Shown: piece after piece, positions 23,010 to 34,849 of the stretch
How positions within the stretch are numbered: the stretch's first letter is position 1
Layout of the letters: every line of letters begins with the position of its first letter
Position numbers and translations under genes: made by a program
Source: Rhabdophis nuchalis
Lineage: Eukaryota > Chordata > Lepidosauria > Squamata > Natricidae
Direction: 5' to 3'
Length of the DNA: 64,000 nt
NCBI GenBank assembly: GCA_039707465.1
Contig: CM077643.1
Span: 247,113,919-247,177,918 of the forward strand
The notes under the pieces: generated by a model
What the model saw: only the letters and a program-made list of their open reading frames with translations
Database searches by the model: none
Told to the model about the DNA's origin: nothing

Positions 23010-23942
23010 AATTTATTCCTGGGAATTATTCTCCTTTGACTGAAAGCTTCCTTTTCTTAAGCTGAAACTACAAATCCATAGAACACACGTTAGCCTATAC
23101 TTCACACAGGAATTAACATGGCTAACATCAACTTTAGATACAAATGTCTCCCTTTTTATTTATTTTCCTGGTGAGAGATATTACACTGTATTGTATTTCT
23201 AATTTACGTAATTCTAACACTAAGGGATCTAGGGAAAAAGAGCTTATTTTACTCTAATAGTTACCTGGTTTCAATTATATTTGATTTGTTGAATTGCCTT
23301 CTCCCTTCACATGGCCTCAAAGATATTGCTGGCAGAGTAATGATTTGTCAATGGTTTCAATGATTTGAAACTATAGGTATGCTTAGGATAAAGTTAAATT
23401 ATGACAAGCTGCATTTAAGATAATTCAACAATAGAAAATATTTGTATATGCAAGTTTATTGCACAACTTCTGCCCAAAGTAAATTAACCTCAATATTTTA
23501 TGATATGAAGTGTAATAATAAGAAACTTGTGTTTCCATCTCTTCTCTTGTTTTTATTGGAATATTTAATTGTCAGGAGAATTCAAGTCCACAAGTGTAGT
23601 TTAGTAGCTGGTTGTGCATCTGTGTGTGTTCATGACTACTTTATGTATTTGCTATGGGATTCTGGTTTTTGGTTTAAAATGTACAGCTTTCTAGATGGTT
23701 TTTCAATGCAATGGGTTCTTGCTTTGAGCTACTTGGTTGTTATTTTTGTAGTTCCCTATTATGTGTTTTCATTCGAAGTGCATCTATTAAAATTTTATTT
23801 AAAGTTATTTTTAAAAACTCTGGAAAACCAGAATGCATCTTTGGACTGGGTGGAAGGAACCTGGACCAGAATTCAAAACGAATGCAACTGGAAGATGTGA
23901 TCACACAGCTGACCCTGTCTCATGCACGCGCGCACACACACA

Positions 23943-23973
<31 letters not shown>

Positions 23974-24435
23974 CTGATGTTTACATTGTTTTGAACTAAG
24001 CAGGCACACCAAGTAAACACTATGCCTAGCGTCAGTTATATAAACTTTCTTTCTCGGGTTTGCAGCTTGGGGATGCACAATTGGAGCCAAAGCATATGGC
24101 AGCTTGTACCTAGAGGCTCTCCTGAGTTCAAGAAAAAACTTGTATTTGCTTGAACATTTAACATATATTTTTTACATTCAGAAGGTATAGAGTTTGGTAT
24201 TTTATTGGTTTAGCCTGAGGCGAAGCAACAGAAGTGGGAGAGAGAAGGGAAATAACATCAAAAATATAAAGAAAAAAGGAGAAAAACATGTTACATATAA
24301 GAAAATATTCACCCTAGTTTTTAAACTGATCATTACACCTTGGCCATGTGAAATGATTGATTGCTTTTTCAATATTGAAAAACCCAGTATTAATTGAGTA
24401 TAAGCATGTTAAAGAGTGAGCTGACCTAAAAGTAA
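23010..24435. other. Intron stretch with a (CA)n array, no gene recognised
   Basis: A 152-codon frame at 23442-23900 resembles nothing I know and is AT-rich, so I treat it as chance. A (CA)n array covers 23927-23973. Confidence 0.45.
23927..23973. repeat. (CA)n microsatellite
   Basis: A dinucleotide array preceded by CGCG steps. Confidence 0.95.
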
Positions 24436-24439
24436 AGAT

Positions 24440-24632
24440 AAATTTTCTGATAGTGGGAATAATTATTCCATGGAATAACTTACCTGCTGGAGTAATGGAT
24501 GCTCTATCAACTGGAGGTTTTCAAAAATAGACCAGACAACCATTTAACTGGGATGACATATAAGACATCTGCCTTGAGCTGGGGTTGGACTAAATGGCAT
24601 CCAAAGTCTCTTCCAGCCCTATGATTCTATCT
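24440..24632 (+). mobile_element. CR1 LINE 3'-end fragment
   Basis: 'tggaataacttacctgctgg', 'caactggaggttttcaaaaa', 'ggggttggactaaatggc' and 'ccagccctatgattctat' are in CR1 3'-end order. Confidence 0.78.
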
Positions 24633-24639
24633 TCTGGCA

Positions 24640-26380
24640 TGTAGATCGCATATAAATCTTTACATGGTATCTTCCATTTACACTCAATTCGAATTGATCA
24701 TACTCCTAAACCATAGATTTAGATCTCTATAATGGTTAGATGGTACGGTTGACAGAATGGTCCTTGCCATCGATTTTGCCTGTTTTCTCCCACCCTTCAG
24801 TGGGGCCCGGCTGTACATCCACATGTGATTAGTTTATCTTGTCTTTAGGTCTATGACCGCAATAAAGTTTTATTAATCTGTTTGCTTTCCAACAGTGATG
24901 ATTATTTGTTGTACTGCTCTCCATGTTTGATAAATACCTAACTCTTCATATAGTGATGAAATTCCAAACTTCTGATAATTCAAAAATACCCCCAGGTATT
25001 TAAATTGAATTGATTTTTGTAACACCAGAGTAGCAAATTTTATAACAGTGGGCTATACAGTAGCAATTAACAAATGGTTTAGCCTAGAGTCTTGCTACCT
25101 GGACTTAAATGCAGAACCAGTGACCACAATTGACCAGCTAAAATTTCACTAAGATACGATTATGGTTTGGTATGTTGTAAATGCAGTGATTTGATGTAGC
25201 TGGTCAGCACTTTGAAGGATTATAGTTTCCTACTTCATTTTGCCTCATTCTGCAGTTTTCAAATTTTGGGATGCAGAGTGTAGGGTATGATAAAATGGTA
25301 CTTAGCATTTAACCTTAACTCAAGTCAGCTCTTGTGCATCATTTGGAAAGTAGTGTTCTTGGAGGAAAACAAATAGAGATGTCATTTATTGTATAAGTGA
25401 CATTTCTTATTTTGGGGGGCAATTCTGTAAGCTCCTAATGCCAAGCTAGTTTCCCTAACCTTGGTTCCCAATTGCCATCCCCTTTGCTATCCACCGTGCC
25501 TGTCTTGTAGCATCTGATACTTCATTCCACACTATTATGAAGGGTGTCTAAACCCTGCAGAAAAAGTTTGGGAAAGAATGAGATCATACAGTAGGTGGAG
25601 GAAGATGCCATTAAAAGCTGCGTCCTTTCTTTTTCTAGAGAGACCTAAATGTGGTTGCTAACTGCCTTATCACAAATATAGCTTGATGTGCAGCTTCAGG
25701 CACAATTATGAAGACCTCACATTTAGATTCCTGTTTCCAGGCAGGTTTTCATGAGTACATGGTGTGCGTTTTCTGTTTTATTCTTTTCTTTGCTACTAAT
25801 TAATATTACTAATTATTTTTGTACTATCACCATGGGAAATGGATAGGGCTGACTCAAAGGCAAATGCATCGATTTTCTATTTGCCTTCTTGCCAAATATT
25901 GCACTTTTAAATCTTTGCTGTTTCCAGTGCTTCTGAGCATTGAAAACAGGTACACTGACACTAATTTATTGCTCAAATTTGCAATTTGATTACTTTTTTT
26001 CTCTTAAAAAACCTCGCAAATAAGATATTGCTCCAATTCCTTTTTCTTCAGGGAGTATCAAATTTGGTCTTGTTGTAGATGCTGAGAAATTGGTTTCCAT
26101 TCCATTTGTTGCTTAGTCAGATTGTAAGCATCACTAAAGATACTTCTGTGTTACCATTTTACAAAGCAATATACTCATGTTATTTTTACCCTGGCTGAAA
26201 TGCTATATAAATAAAATAAATAAATAAATAGAAAATTGGTTTAAGTCAGTGAAGTGTACTTAATAAGTACAGCAATTGTATACATGATAAAAAAAACATT
26301 TATTTAAAAAAAATAGTCAGGTATGGGTTTCTGGATTGAGTTTTTGGATTTGTGCTGGAACCCATCTTCAGAGAACATCT
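24640..26380. other. Intron stretch, nothing recognised
   Basis: Ordinary AT-rich intron with a short (AATA)n run near 26207-26230. I see no exon or RNA gene. Confidence 0.45.
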
Positions 26381-26390
26381 CTAGCTAGAG

Positions 26391-26593
26391 CAGAGGTCTC
26401 ATTCTCGCGGCCCACAGACCAATTGCGGCCCGCAGGATGGTATCTTGTGGCCCCCACCGTGATATGAAAGTATAATATTATACTTTCATATCACGGTATA
26501 TTATTCATATCAAGTATTTTATTATACTTACGTGGCCCAGCCTCACCCAACCTCATCCAGTGGCCCCCAGGTAAATTGAGTTTGAGACCCCTG
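26391..26593. mobile_element. Non-autonomous hAT element with a perfect central palindrome
   Basis: It starts CAGAGGTCTCATTCTCGCGG and ends TTGAGTTTGAGACCCCTG. The flanks AGCTAGAG and AACTAGAG match at seven of eight. 'gcggcccacagaccaattgc' and 'gcggcccgcaggat' are typical of the CAAACTCGCGGCCC hAT family. The interior contains the 42-bp palindrome at 26456-26497. Confidence 0.82.
26456..26497. repeat. 42-bp perfect palindrome
   Basis: The arms start at ACCGTGATATGAAAG and meet at AATATT in the centre, with no loop and no mismatch over 21 bp per arm. Confidence 0.95.
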
Positions 26594-26599
26594 AACTAG

Positions 26600-27440
26600 A
26601 GAGAAGCTCCCTGAAAATGAGCTCTAGCATAAGTCCGAAAGCTCAGAAGACAAAACCTCTAATCCCAGCGACCTATACAGATTGAATCCCGTGACAGGTA
26701 TTTTCGTCTTCATTCGTGAGGTATCGATTTCTTTTTATTGGTTTTTATTAAATTTATATGCTGCTCGTCTCACTATTTAAGGCAACTCTTTTTTAAAGTA
26801 ACTACAACAAAGAGTAAGAAAGATGTATTATTACAAATAAGAAGGATGTATTTAAAGGTTCTTTACATGGAGATGGTGGAAGCTCTCAAATTCTCCTCAG
26901 TGCAATCTTCCTCATGTTTCATCTGGCTTCCTTTGAAACATATGAAGAGTGAGAATTATGTTGTTTAAAAAAGCCACTTAAAACAGTTTTTCTAGGAAGT
27001 TACATAGCATTAAAATAGCAAGCCATCCCGAAATAGAGCATAAGTCTGTTATTCCGCTGCTGTAGTCCAAGTACAATAAGTCCAAGTGCTTTAGTGCAAG
27101 GAAAGAGGAAATGGAGAATTAAGATCTGAATGACCGGCAGAATAAATAATATTAAATGGACACCAGTACCAGTCTTAACTCTTGTGTTCAGTCCCACTGA
27201 GATGACAGCACCAGTCAAGTCAAATAATATTACACAAGAAAGCAATTTATGGTAACATTTTGTCCGTACTATTAAGACATCCGGTCTTACAAGATGTAGG
27301 TCTAAAAAGACTCATATTCACTTCTATAAAAGTTAAGAGTTAGAAGAAGCAAACTAGATCTTATTTTTATTCATTAAATGTATCATATGAACATTTCATC
27401 TTTTCTTCAGCAAGTTCAAGTTGGCACCTACAGCCTCCCC
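26600..27440. other. Intron stretch, nothing certain
   Basis: The stretch 26735-26790 ('attaaatttatatgctgctc') may be a scrap of LINE tail. Nothing else was identified. Confidence 0.4.
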
Positions 27441-27445
27441 CCTGC

Positions 27446-27836
27446 CAGAGATAGTCCTCAACTTACAAGGATTTATTTAGTGGCTGAAATTGCAATGGCA
27501 ATGAAAAAAGTGACTTACGACCTTACAGTTTTCACATATAAGACCATTGCAGCGTCCCCATAGTCACATGATCAAAATTTGGGACTCACCATCTGGCATG
27601 TATTTAGGACAGTTGTATGGTCCCAGGGTCATGTGATCACCATTTGTAACCTTCCCAGAAGGCTTCCAATAAGCAAAGTCAATGAGGGAAGCCAGATTTG
27701 CTTAATCGCTGTGTGGTTCCCTTAACAACTGCAGTGGCAAAAGTCATAAAGTGGGGCAAAAAGTTAAAAAACTGCCTTGCTTAGCTGTGGAAATTTTGGG
27801 CTCCATTGTGGTTATAAGTCAGGGGCTACCTACCTG
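27446..27836. mobile_element. DNA transposon remnant, AGTCCTCAACTTACAA family
   Basis: The left side has 'agatagtcctcaacttacaa' and the right side 'ttataagtcaggggctacc' ending CTACCTG before TA. The ends are worn inverted repeats. Blocks such as 'gtcacatgatcaaaatttgg' and 'aagtcaatgagggaagccag' match a repeat common in reptiles with TACAGGTAGTCCTCGACTTA ends. A TA duplication is likely, but the left border is diverged. Confidence 0.62.
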
Positions 27837-27839
27837 TAT

Positions 27840-28770
27840 TTAGTCACATGGGGATTTTGCAAATGAGATTTAGTTCAATGACAAGAAGTAGCCAGAAGTT
27901 ATTTATTTAGTTTCATGATTCAATGGCAGGTTGATTCCTATCTTAAAGGATTATAAATCCTGTCTTAAATGATCAAGGAATTGATTCTGTGTGTGCTTAT
28001 TTTAGACGAGATCCTGTTGAGCTCAGTAGCAACTGACACATAGATTGGATTATAGAACAATTAAGCAATTAAATGTTTCAACACAGCTGTAGGATTTCAC
28101 CTTTTTCTGAGTTGCTATATATAGATTAGCAGTTATATCAATATCTGTTACAAAACTTGTGTGAAGAAGCATTTGACTTGCTGAATTGAGAATCTCCTAA
28201 AATAATAGGAGCAGTTAATCTATCAACAATTGAATCTGTGTATTTATTGCATTATTAGTAAGTAGGTAGAGAAATAGACATACATCTTGTTAAATAATAA
28301 AAGATATTTGCCAGCAAAGCTGGAAAAAATACAACAGCTCAATTTTCAGGTTCTCAATAAAATTTCTGGGAAGAAAAGTCACCAGAAAACAATGGCAAGA
28401 GTATTTGTTAGTCATTGCTTTCTATAGGTGAATATCTAAATATTTTACTTACTGACCAATACTAGTATAACTGGGCAAGCCATGAAAAAGAATTAACGGT
28501 AAATGATAAAAAAATTTAATCCCTTTAGCAATCCTTAACAAAACACGTTGCCTTTTTCAGAAAAGCCTCTTCAAAATTAATTTACATACCTTTGTATTTA
28601 CAGTATGAGACAGACATTAGATAAATTGAGGACCTGAAGCATCTCAAAAACATTAGCAAAAAGAAGTGAATGATCCATTTATATAAAAATTTATGGTAAC
28701 TCCTTTGGATCTATTTACAAATGATCAGCAATGTTACCATTCTCTGGGAGGGTTATTCACAAGCATTGAA
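27840..28770. other. Intron stretch, nothing recognised
   Basis: AT-rich sequence without reading frames or repeat ends that I can support. Confidence 0.45.
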
Positions 28771-28776
28771 CTACTA

Positions 28777-29030
28777 CCCTGTTTTCCCCAAAATAAGACC
28801 TCCCCAGATAATAAGCCCAATCAGGTTTTTGAGCGCATGTGCTAAAATAAGCCCTCCCCCGAAAATAAGCCCTCCCCCCAAATATTGCAACACAGCAGCA
28901 GCCATGAGGTGATCTCGCTTGTCACCTCCTGCAGCTCAAAAATAATAAGACCTCCCCGAAAATAAGATCAAGCACTTATTTCAGGGGACAAAAGAAAATA
29001 AGAGCCTGTCTTATTTTTGGGGAAACACGG
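28777..29030. mobile_element. TA-flanked miniature element, TTTTCCCCAAAATAAGAC family
   Basis: The left terminus CCCTGTTTTCCCCAAAATAA matches the reverse complement of the right terminus (TTATTTTTGGGGAAACACGG). TA flanks both sides (28775-28776 and 29031-29032). Internal repeats of 'aaaataagccctccccc' appear. It is 254 bp long and non-coding. Confidence 0.82.
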
Positions 29031-29135
29031 TACATAAGACATTCTGCTCACTTACCTAATTCATATCACCAGAAAGGCCCTTCAAAAATAAAAAGTGGGC
29101 TAGAAAGTGTTCTAGACCCGCGCCAGTCCGGCTTC

Positions 29136-30590
29136 AAATGATTTGCGCATGCGCGAAATGGAGGTCGCGCCGCGAAGCGCGGCTTGAAGCTAGGGGGTCG
29201 TTTGTACCCAGGAGGACGTTGCCAGCCCTTGTCGGTCATCTCCGAGGGCTGGCCCAGCAAGAGGACACCCCTGCCGCCATTCCGGGCCGCTCGGAAATGA
29301 AGAGCGAGCCCTGAGAGTGACGACAAGATGAAGAGCAGGGCAGAGCGGGCCCGAATCGGCCTTTGCGGCCTGGAGCGTCCCGGAGCGTCCCGGCGCGGCT
29401 GGAGGTAGGAAGCAGGCCGCGAAGCCGGGACGCGGAAGAAACAGACTTGCCGGGCCATGTCGGGTCGGGAGGATTACCATCAGGCCGCAAGGCCTGCGCT
29501 GGGCCTTGCGGCCCAATAACCCGATCCCGACCTGCGTTGTTTTTCATCTGATCCCACCCGACCTGAGGCTGGAGGCTGGAGGCGGAGACGGCTGGTGTGC
29601 TTTATGGATTGTTGTTTGTGGATGGATTGCTGATGGAATGGAGTTGGAGCTGGTGCTGGAGGAGTGGAGAAGGTGAGAGGATGTTAGAGGAAGATTGGAT
29701 GGAGCGTGGAGTGTGGAATGAGGAATGGAGGAGGAGGAGGAAAGAAGGAAAGTGGTGGAAGAAGGAGGAGGAGATGGAAGTGGCGAAGGAGTGGGGAAGG
29801 AGTTGGTTACTGAGATGGAAGAAGAGGGAGAATGATGGACTGTTATGGATGAGGAAGCCATGCAGCCGGGCCGTTGGTGGATCGTGGCCGAAGATGACCC
29901 AGGAACACCTCAAAGTGTGTGCCTTGGACTTGGGGAGTAAACCGTGGCAGCACATGGCAGCATTTTTCATCAGGCCGCACGAGGGACCATCTAGTCGTGC
30001 GGCACTAAGTGCGGACTGAGACCTGTGTTGCCGAAGAAGACAGATGGATGGGGTGGTGTTAAGACTGAACTGTGATCCCCCCCCCCCACCTGAAAGATCT
30101 AAGTCTGACTGTCTGAACGGTTTCCCCTCTACTTTTTTAGAACTGAATCCATTTGCACAATTTTACCACTTGTCACTTTACTTGCCCTGAACTCTATTTG
30201 TGAACTTGCTCCATGGCCCCTGGGTTGGATGACCTCCATGTTTTTAGCAGTGTATTCTAGGTGTGATCTCCTTTGCCTGCGGGAGGCCCCCCTCTCGCAG
30301 GCCTGGCCCCCCTGCCTAACACGGGCCCACCTCGAGGATGGACTGATAGCTTCTGAGAGGTGGGCGAAGCGCAAATTAAGGGTTTTTTTTATTTAAATTG
30401 TTAATTCGGATTTTAGGGGGTTCCAGGGTGGGGGGGGAAATAGTCCTGGGAGGGAACGGCAAACGAGTGGGCCGGCCGGCGGAAGAAGGGTAACGGAGGG
30501 AGGGGAAGGGGGGGCGTTTCCACTGAGGCGTTTTCCATCGATCTGGTCTTAGGGAGGGGCAGGGGCGGTGGGAGGCGGAATAGGTGTCAT
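29136..30590 (+). promoter_or_regulatory. CpG-rich 5' leader of the L2-type LINE (possible internal promoter)
   Basis: The stretch is very CpG-rich at 29140-29540 ('gcgcatgcgcgaaatgg', 'gtcgcgccgcgaagcgcgg') and purine-rich at 29640-29860. LINE leaders of this class usually hold the promoter. I see no TATA box. A 140-codon frame at 29597-30019 is low complexity and not taken as ORF1. Confidence 0.4.
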
Positions 30591-30593
30591 CGG

Positions 30594-33509
30594 TTGGAAG
30601 ACCGTGGCCGCTGGACACAGGCGGTCACGCGCTCCAACTCTCCGTCCTCCCATCGCAGACTAGGTGGGCAGGAATCACAGACCCGGGGCCCTAGGCTGAT
30701 GCTGTGCAACGCCAGGTCCGTGGTTCAGAAAGCCCCCCTCATTCATGACCTGGTGTCAGAGGGGGACCCGGACCTGGTGGGTATAACGGAAACCTGGTTG
30801 GGTCACGAAGGGGGTCTACCCCTCGTGGACATGTGCCCACCAGGTTACCGTGCCTTCCATCAGCCTAGGGCCCTAGGGAGGGGTGGGGGAGTGGCGATTA
30901 TCGTAAAGGAAGGTCTTGAGCCGAAGGAGACCACAGTGCCTCAGACAACCGGATGTGAATCTCTCTGCGTGAGGCCTAGGGAGGCAGTTGGGCGTGTTAG
31001 TTGTATACCTGGCTCCTCGCTATGCAACAACAGCCCTGCCCGAGCTCCTAGAGGTGATAGCCGAGGCGGCAGTTGAGACCCCCAGACTGGTAGTCATGGG
31101 GGACTTTAACTTGCCGTCGGCGGGCGAAGCCTCTGGAGCAGCTCGGGAGTTCATGGCCTCCATGACGGCCATGGACCTGACCCAGGTAGTTTTAGGCCCC
31201 ACTCACGAGGGGGGAAACACGCTGGATATGATCTTTGTCTCGGGACAGTGGAGTTGTGATCTGGGAATAGGGGATTTAGTCATCACTCCCTTGTCATGGA
31301 CAGATCACGCTCTCCTCCGGCTGGACTTTCCAATCGCTTCACCTCACCGCGGGGAGGCGGAACCGGATACTCCTATATGGTTCCGCCCCAGGCTTCTAAT
31401 GGACCCGGAAAGGTTCCAGAGGGAGCTTGGGCCAATTCCTGTGACCCTGCCCCGCGACTCGACTGAGGACCTAGTGGCCGCATGGTTAAGTGCGGCCGCG
31501 GGGGCCTTGGACCGAGTCGCGCCCTTGCGGCCTCTCTTGCGGCGACGAATCACCCAGGCTCCTTGGTTTACTGAGGAGCTCCGGGGGATGAAACGCCACA
31601 AGAGACGCCTAGAGAGCAGATGGAGATCCTCTCGCTCCGAAGCCGACCGAACACTAGTGAGAACCCATATTAGGGCTTACTTAGTGGCGATAAAGGTGGC
31701 CAAACGTGAGTATTGTGCCACCCTAATTGCATCCGCAGATAACTGCCCTGCCGCCCTGTTTGGGGTGACCCGCTCCCTCCTTCACCAGAGGCCGCGGGAA
31801 GCCCCTCTACAAGGGCGAGCAGAGGAATTTGGGATTTATCTGCAGGAGAAAATCACTTGGATTCGGAATGAGCTACCCTCCATCAACGGTGGTCCTGTGG
31901 GACTGTCCGAGACTAGTCTTGAGGTTCCATCTTGGGAGGAGTTTGACTTTGTTACCACCGAGGATATGGACAGGTTGTCAAGGAAACTTAGGGCGACCAC
32001 ATGTTTATTGGACCCGTGTCCCTCCTGGCTTGTACTGGCATCCTGGGAGACGACACGAGGCTGGCTCCAGGGCATTGTCAACGCATCTTTGAGTGAGGGG
32101 TCCTTACCTCCCGTCTTGAAAGAGGCGGTGGTGAGGCCCCTCCTCAAGAAGCCGTCCCTGGACCCAGCTTTATTAGAGAACTATCGTCCGGTCTTCAACC
32201 TTCACTTTCTGGTGAAGGTTGTTGAGAGTGTGGTAGCCCAACAGTTTCCGCGACACCTGGAGGAAGTTGATTATCTAGACCCGCGCCAGTCCGGCTTCCG
32301 ACCCGGTCACAGTACCGAGACGGCATTGGTCGCGTTGGTTGATGATCTCTGGAGGGCGCGGGATAGAGATTATTCCTCTATCCTAGTCCTGTTAGACCTC
32401 TCAGCGGCTTTCGATACCATCGACCATGGTATTCTATTGCACCGACTGGGGGGGTTGGGGCTGGGAGGCACCGTTCTGCGGTGGTTCTCATCTTACCTCT
32501 CTGGTCGGTCGCAATATGTGTTGACGGGAGGGCAGAGGTTGACCTCGAGGCCCCTCCTATGTGGGGTCCCTCAGGGGTCGGTCCTCTCGCCCCTCCTTTT
32601 CAACACATATATGAAGCTGCTGGGTGAGATCATCCGTGGTTTTGGGGTGGAGTACCATCTGTACGCTGATGACACTAAGTTGTACATATCCACCCAGACC
32701 ACCCCAACGATGCCGTCGAAGTGCTGTCCCGGTGTTTGGAGGCCGTACGGATCTGGATGGGTGGTAACAAACTCAAGCTCAACCCTGCCAAGACCGAGTG
32801 GCTGTGGTTTCCGGCACCCCGGTTCAGCCAGATTACTCCAACTCTGGCCATTGGGGGCGAAACATTGGCCCCCGTGGAGAGGGCGCGCAATTTGGGTGTC
32901 CTCCTGGATTCCTGGCTGTCCTTGGAGGACCATGTGGCAGCCGTGGCCAGGGGGGCGTTTCATCAGGTACGCCTGATGCGCCAATTGCGCCCCTTACTGG
33001 ACCGGGCTGCCCTTCGCACAGTCACTCAAGCTCTTGTGACGTCCCGTCTCGACTACTGTAATGCTCTCTACATGGGGCTTCCCTTGAGGTGCACTCGAAA
33101 GCTACAGCTAGTCCAAAACGCAGCCGCGCAGGTAATTACGGGAGCTACTAGAAGCTCCCATATAACACCAATCCTGCGCGAGGTGCATTGGCTTCCTGTG
33201 GTCTTTCGGGTGCGCTTCAAGGTCTTGACGACCATCTTTAAAGCGCTCCATGGCTCGGGGCCTAGTTATATGCGAGACCGTCTCGTGCCCCATACATCCC
33301 TTAGACCGATACGCTCCCACAGAGAGGGCCTTCTCAGGGTGCCGTCGGCCGGACAATGCCGACTGGCGACACCCAGGGGAAGAGCCTTCTCTGTGGCGGG
33401 CCCTGCCCTTTGGAACGACCTACCCCCTGAACTCCGGACCATCACCGACCTCCGCCTCTTCCGCCAATGTCTAAAGACATACTTTTTTCATCAAGCCGGC
33501 CTAGCCTAA
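30594..33509 (+). pseudogene. L2-type LINE ORF: AP-endonuclease plus reverse transcriptase, two frameshifts
   Basis: The protein would nick target DNA and copy the LINE RNA by target-primed reverse transcription. The AP-endonuclease part shows VGITETWL (about 30780), GDFNLP (Asp codon 31102-31104) and SWTDHALL (about 31297). The reverse transcriptase part shows LLDLSAAFDTIDH (about 32392), GVPQGSVLSPLLFN (about 32562) and the intact catalytic YADD (32662-32673). The C-terminal domain runs to the stop after 33509 (RLDYCNAL, WNDLPPELR). The frame changes once near 30985 and again near 32700, so the copy cannot make the full protein without correction. No in-frame stop was seen within the three segments. 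The chosen start (ATG at 30594) is the first in frame with the endonuclease, and the true start may be further upstream. An L2 origin is more likely than CR1 proper because of the (AATA)n tail. Confidence 0.85.
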
Positions 33510-34091
33510 CCTCCCATGGGGACTGTAGAAAAGTTTTAAATTGGGTTTTAATTAATAATTGGTTTTAGCACAGGTTTGGGATTTAATATATATTTTAAAT
33601 TATTTATGTTCTATTTTTGTATGTTTTTTAAATCTCCTGTGCGCCGCCCTGGATCCTTTGCGGAGAAGGGCGGGATATAAATGTAATATAAATAAATAAA
33701 TAAATAAATAAATAAGATACATATAGAAGGAATCCGCTAAAGGAATGAATCTTTATATTGAGTAATATTTTGCCATTGTGTATTATGAACCACATTGAAC
33801 TGGCCAGGGAATAGAACTTTGAAGGAAAATAATTGATTTTTGAGATTGGTATTAAAAATGTGATATTCTGCAATCAAGATCTATTATTGACAAATTGGAA
33901 AGTTTCTCAGTATTTTTCCTAATTCTTCTTTGGATTATGTACAGAAACATGGTTTTTAATGTCAGAATGCTAAAGTTTGTCATGGTAAGAGGAAAAAAAA
34001 GAATAATTTGAGTGAGTAGTTCTATAGAAACTGCCTTTTCTGTACCATGTTATTTATATTGATCACATTACATATTTCTTTTATTTAGTTA

Positions 34092-34838
34092 TTGTATTTT
34101 TCGGAGTATAAGACGCACTGGAGTATAAGACGCACCAAGGTTTTGAAGAGGCAAATTACAAAAAAAAGTAGGTAGGTAGATAGAGGGATAGAGAGGGAGA
34201 GAAAGAAAGAGAAATACAATAAGTAGGTAGAAAGGGTAGGTAGGTAGGTAGGTAGGTAGGTAGGTAGGTAGGTAGGTAGGTAGGTAGGTAGGTAGGTAGG
34301 TAGGTAGGTAGGTAGGTAGGTAGGTAGGTGGGTGGGTAGGTAGGTAGGTAGATAAAGGGATAGAAAGAGAGAAATAGAGAGAAATACAGTAGGTAGGTAG
34401 GGAAAGAGAGGGTAGGTAGATAAAGGAGAGAGAGAGAAATAGAGATAAGAGAAATACAGTAGGTAGGTAGGGAGAGTGTGTGTGTGTGTGGGTAGGTAGG
34501 TAGAAAGAGAGAGAGAGAAAGAGAGAAATACAGTAGGTAGGTAGGTAGGGAGAGAGAGTGTGTGTAGGTAGGTAGGTAGGTAGGTAGTGAGAGAGAGAGG
34601 GTAGGTAGGTAGGTTAGTTGATGTTTCCAGGTGTATTTATCCATGTCCTGGAGAAGGAAATTGCTGACAAACCTTAAGACTTTGTTTCTCCTGGCACAGA
34701 AACAGTTAAAGAGCCTTCCGAAAGAGCTTTCCGAAAGTGTTTTTGCACGCTGCAAACCTCCCCAAAACTGCTCTTTCTCTGCAAAAACGGGGCCATTTTT
34801 CTTCAAATAAAAACCATGACTAGCCTTGGGGAGGCTTT
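34092..34838. mobile_element. TA-flanked minisatellite transposon, copy 2 (truncated, inverted)
   Basis: TA at 34090-34091 precedes TTGTATTTTTCGGAGTATAA and two 'gtataagacgcac' words. A (GGTA)n/(GAGA)n minisatellite follows, then a right part matching the reverse complement of 13800-14040 ('tttccaggtgtatttatcca', 'ggagaaggaaattgctgaca'). The distal about 370 bp and the other terminus present in copy 1 are missing, so the right border at about 34838 is approximate. Confidence 0.78.
34228..34352. repeat. (GGTA)n microsatellite
   Basis: The longest homogeneous run inside the second TA-flanked element. On the minus strand it reads as a long Tyr-Leu-Pro-Thr frame without meaning. Confidence 0.95.
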
Positions 34839-34849
34839 TAACCATTAAA

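Larger units (their letters stand above)
29111..33715 (+). mobile_element. Near full-length L2-type (CR1-superfamily) LINE
   Basis: The GC-rich, CpG-rich block stands out from AT-rich intron. From 5' to 3' it has a GC-rich leader (29136-30590), a coding region with endonuclease and reverse transcriptase (30594-33509), and a 3' UTR. The 3' UTR ends in 'gccgccctggatcctttgc', 'gaagggcgggatataaatg' and (AATA)n at 33696-33715. The (AATA)n tail and protein type fit the L2 group of the CR1 superfamily. It lies in the same orientation as LDAH. No clear target duplication was found. The 5' border is set at an odd 25-base copy of the element's own RT sequence (29111-29135) and could be wrong. Two frameshifts make it non-autonomous, but it is young for its kind. 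Confidence 0.85.

Noticed and set aside
23442..23900. 152-codon + strand open frame
   Set aside because: No recognisable domain, AT-rich hydrophobic composition, no splice signals or neighbours. In 64 kb of six-frame sequence one such chance frame is plausible.
29597..30019. 140-codon frame in the L2 leader as ORF1
   Set aside because: Low-complexity Trp/Arg/Glu-rich translation of purine-rich DNA. No zinc-knuckle, coiled-coil or esterase motif seen.
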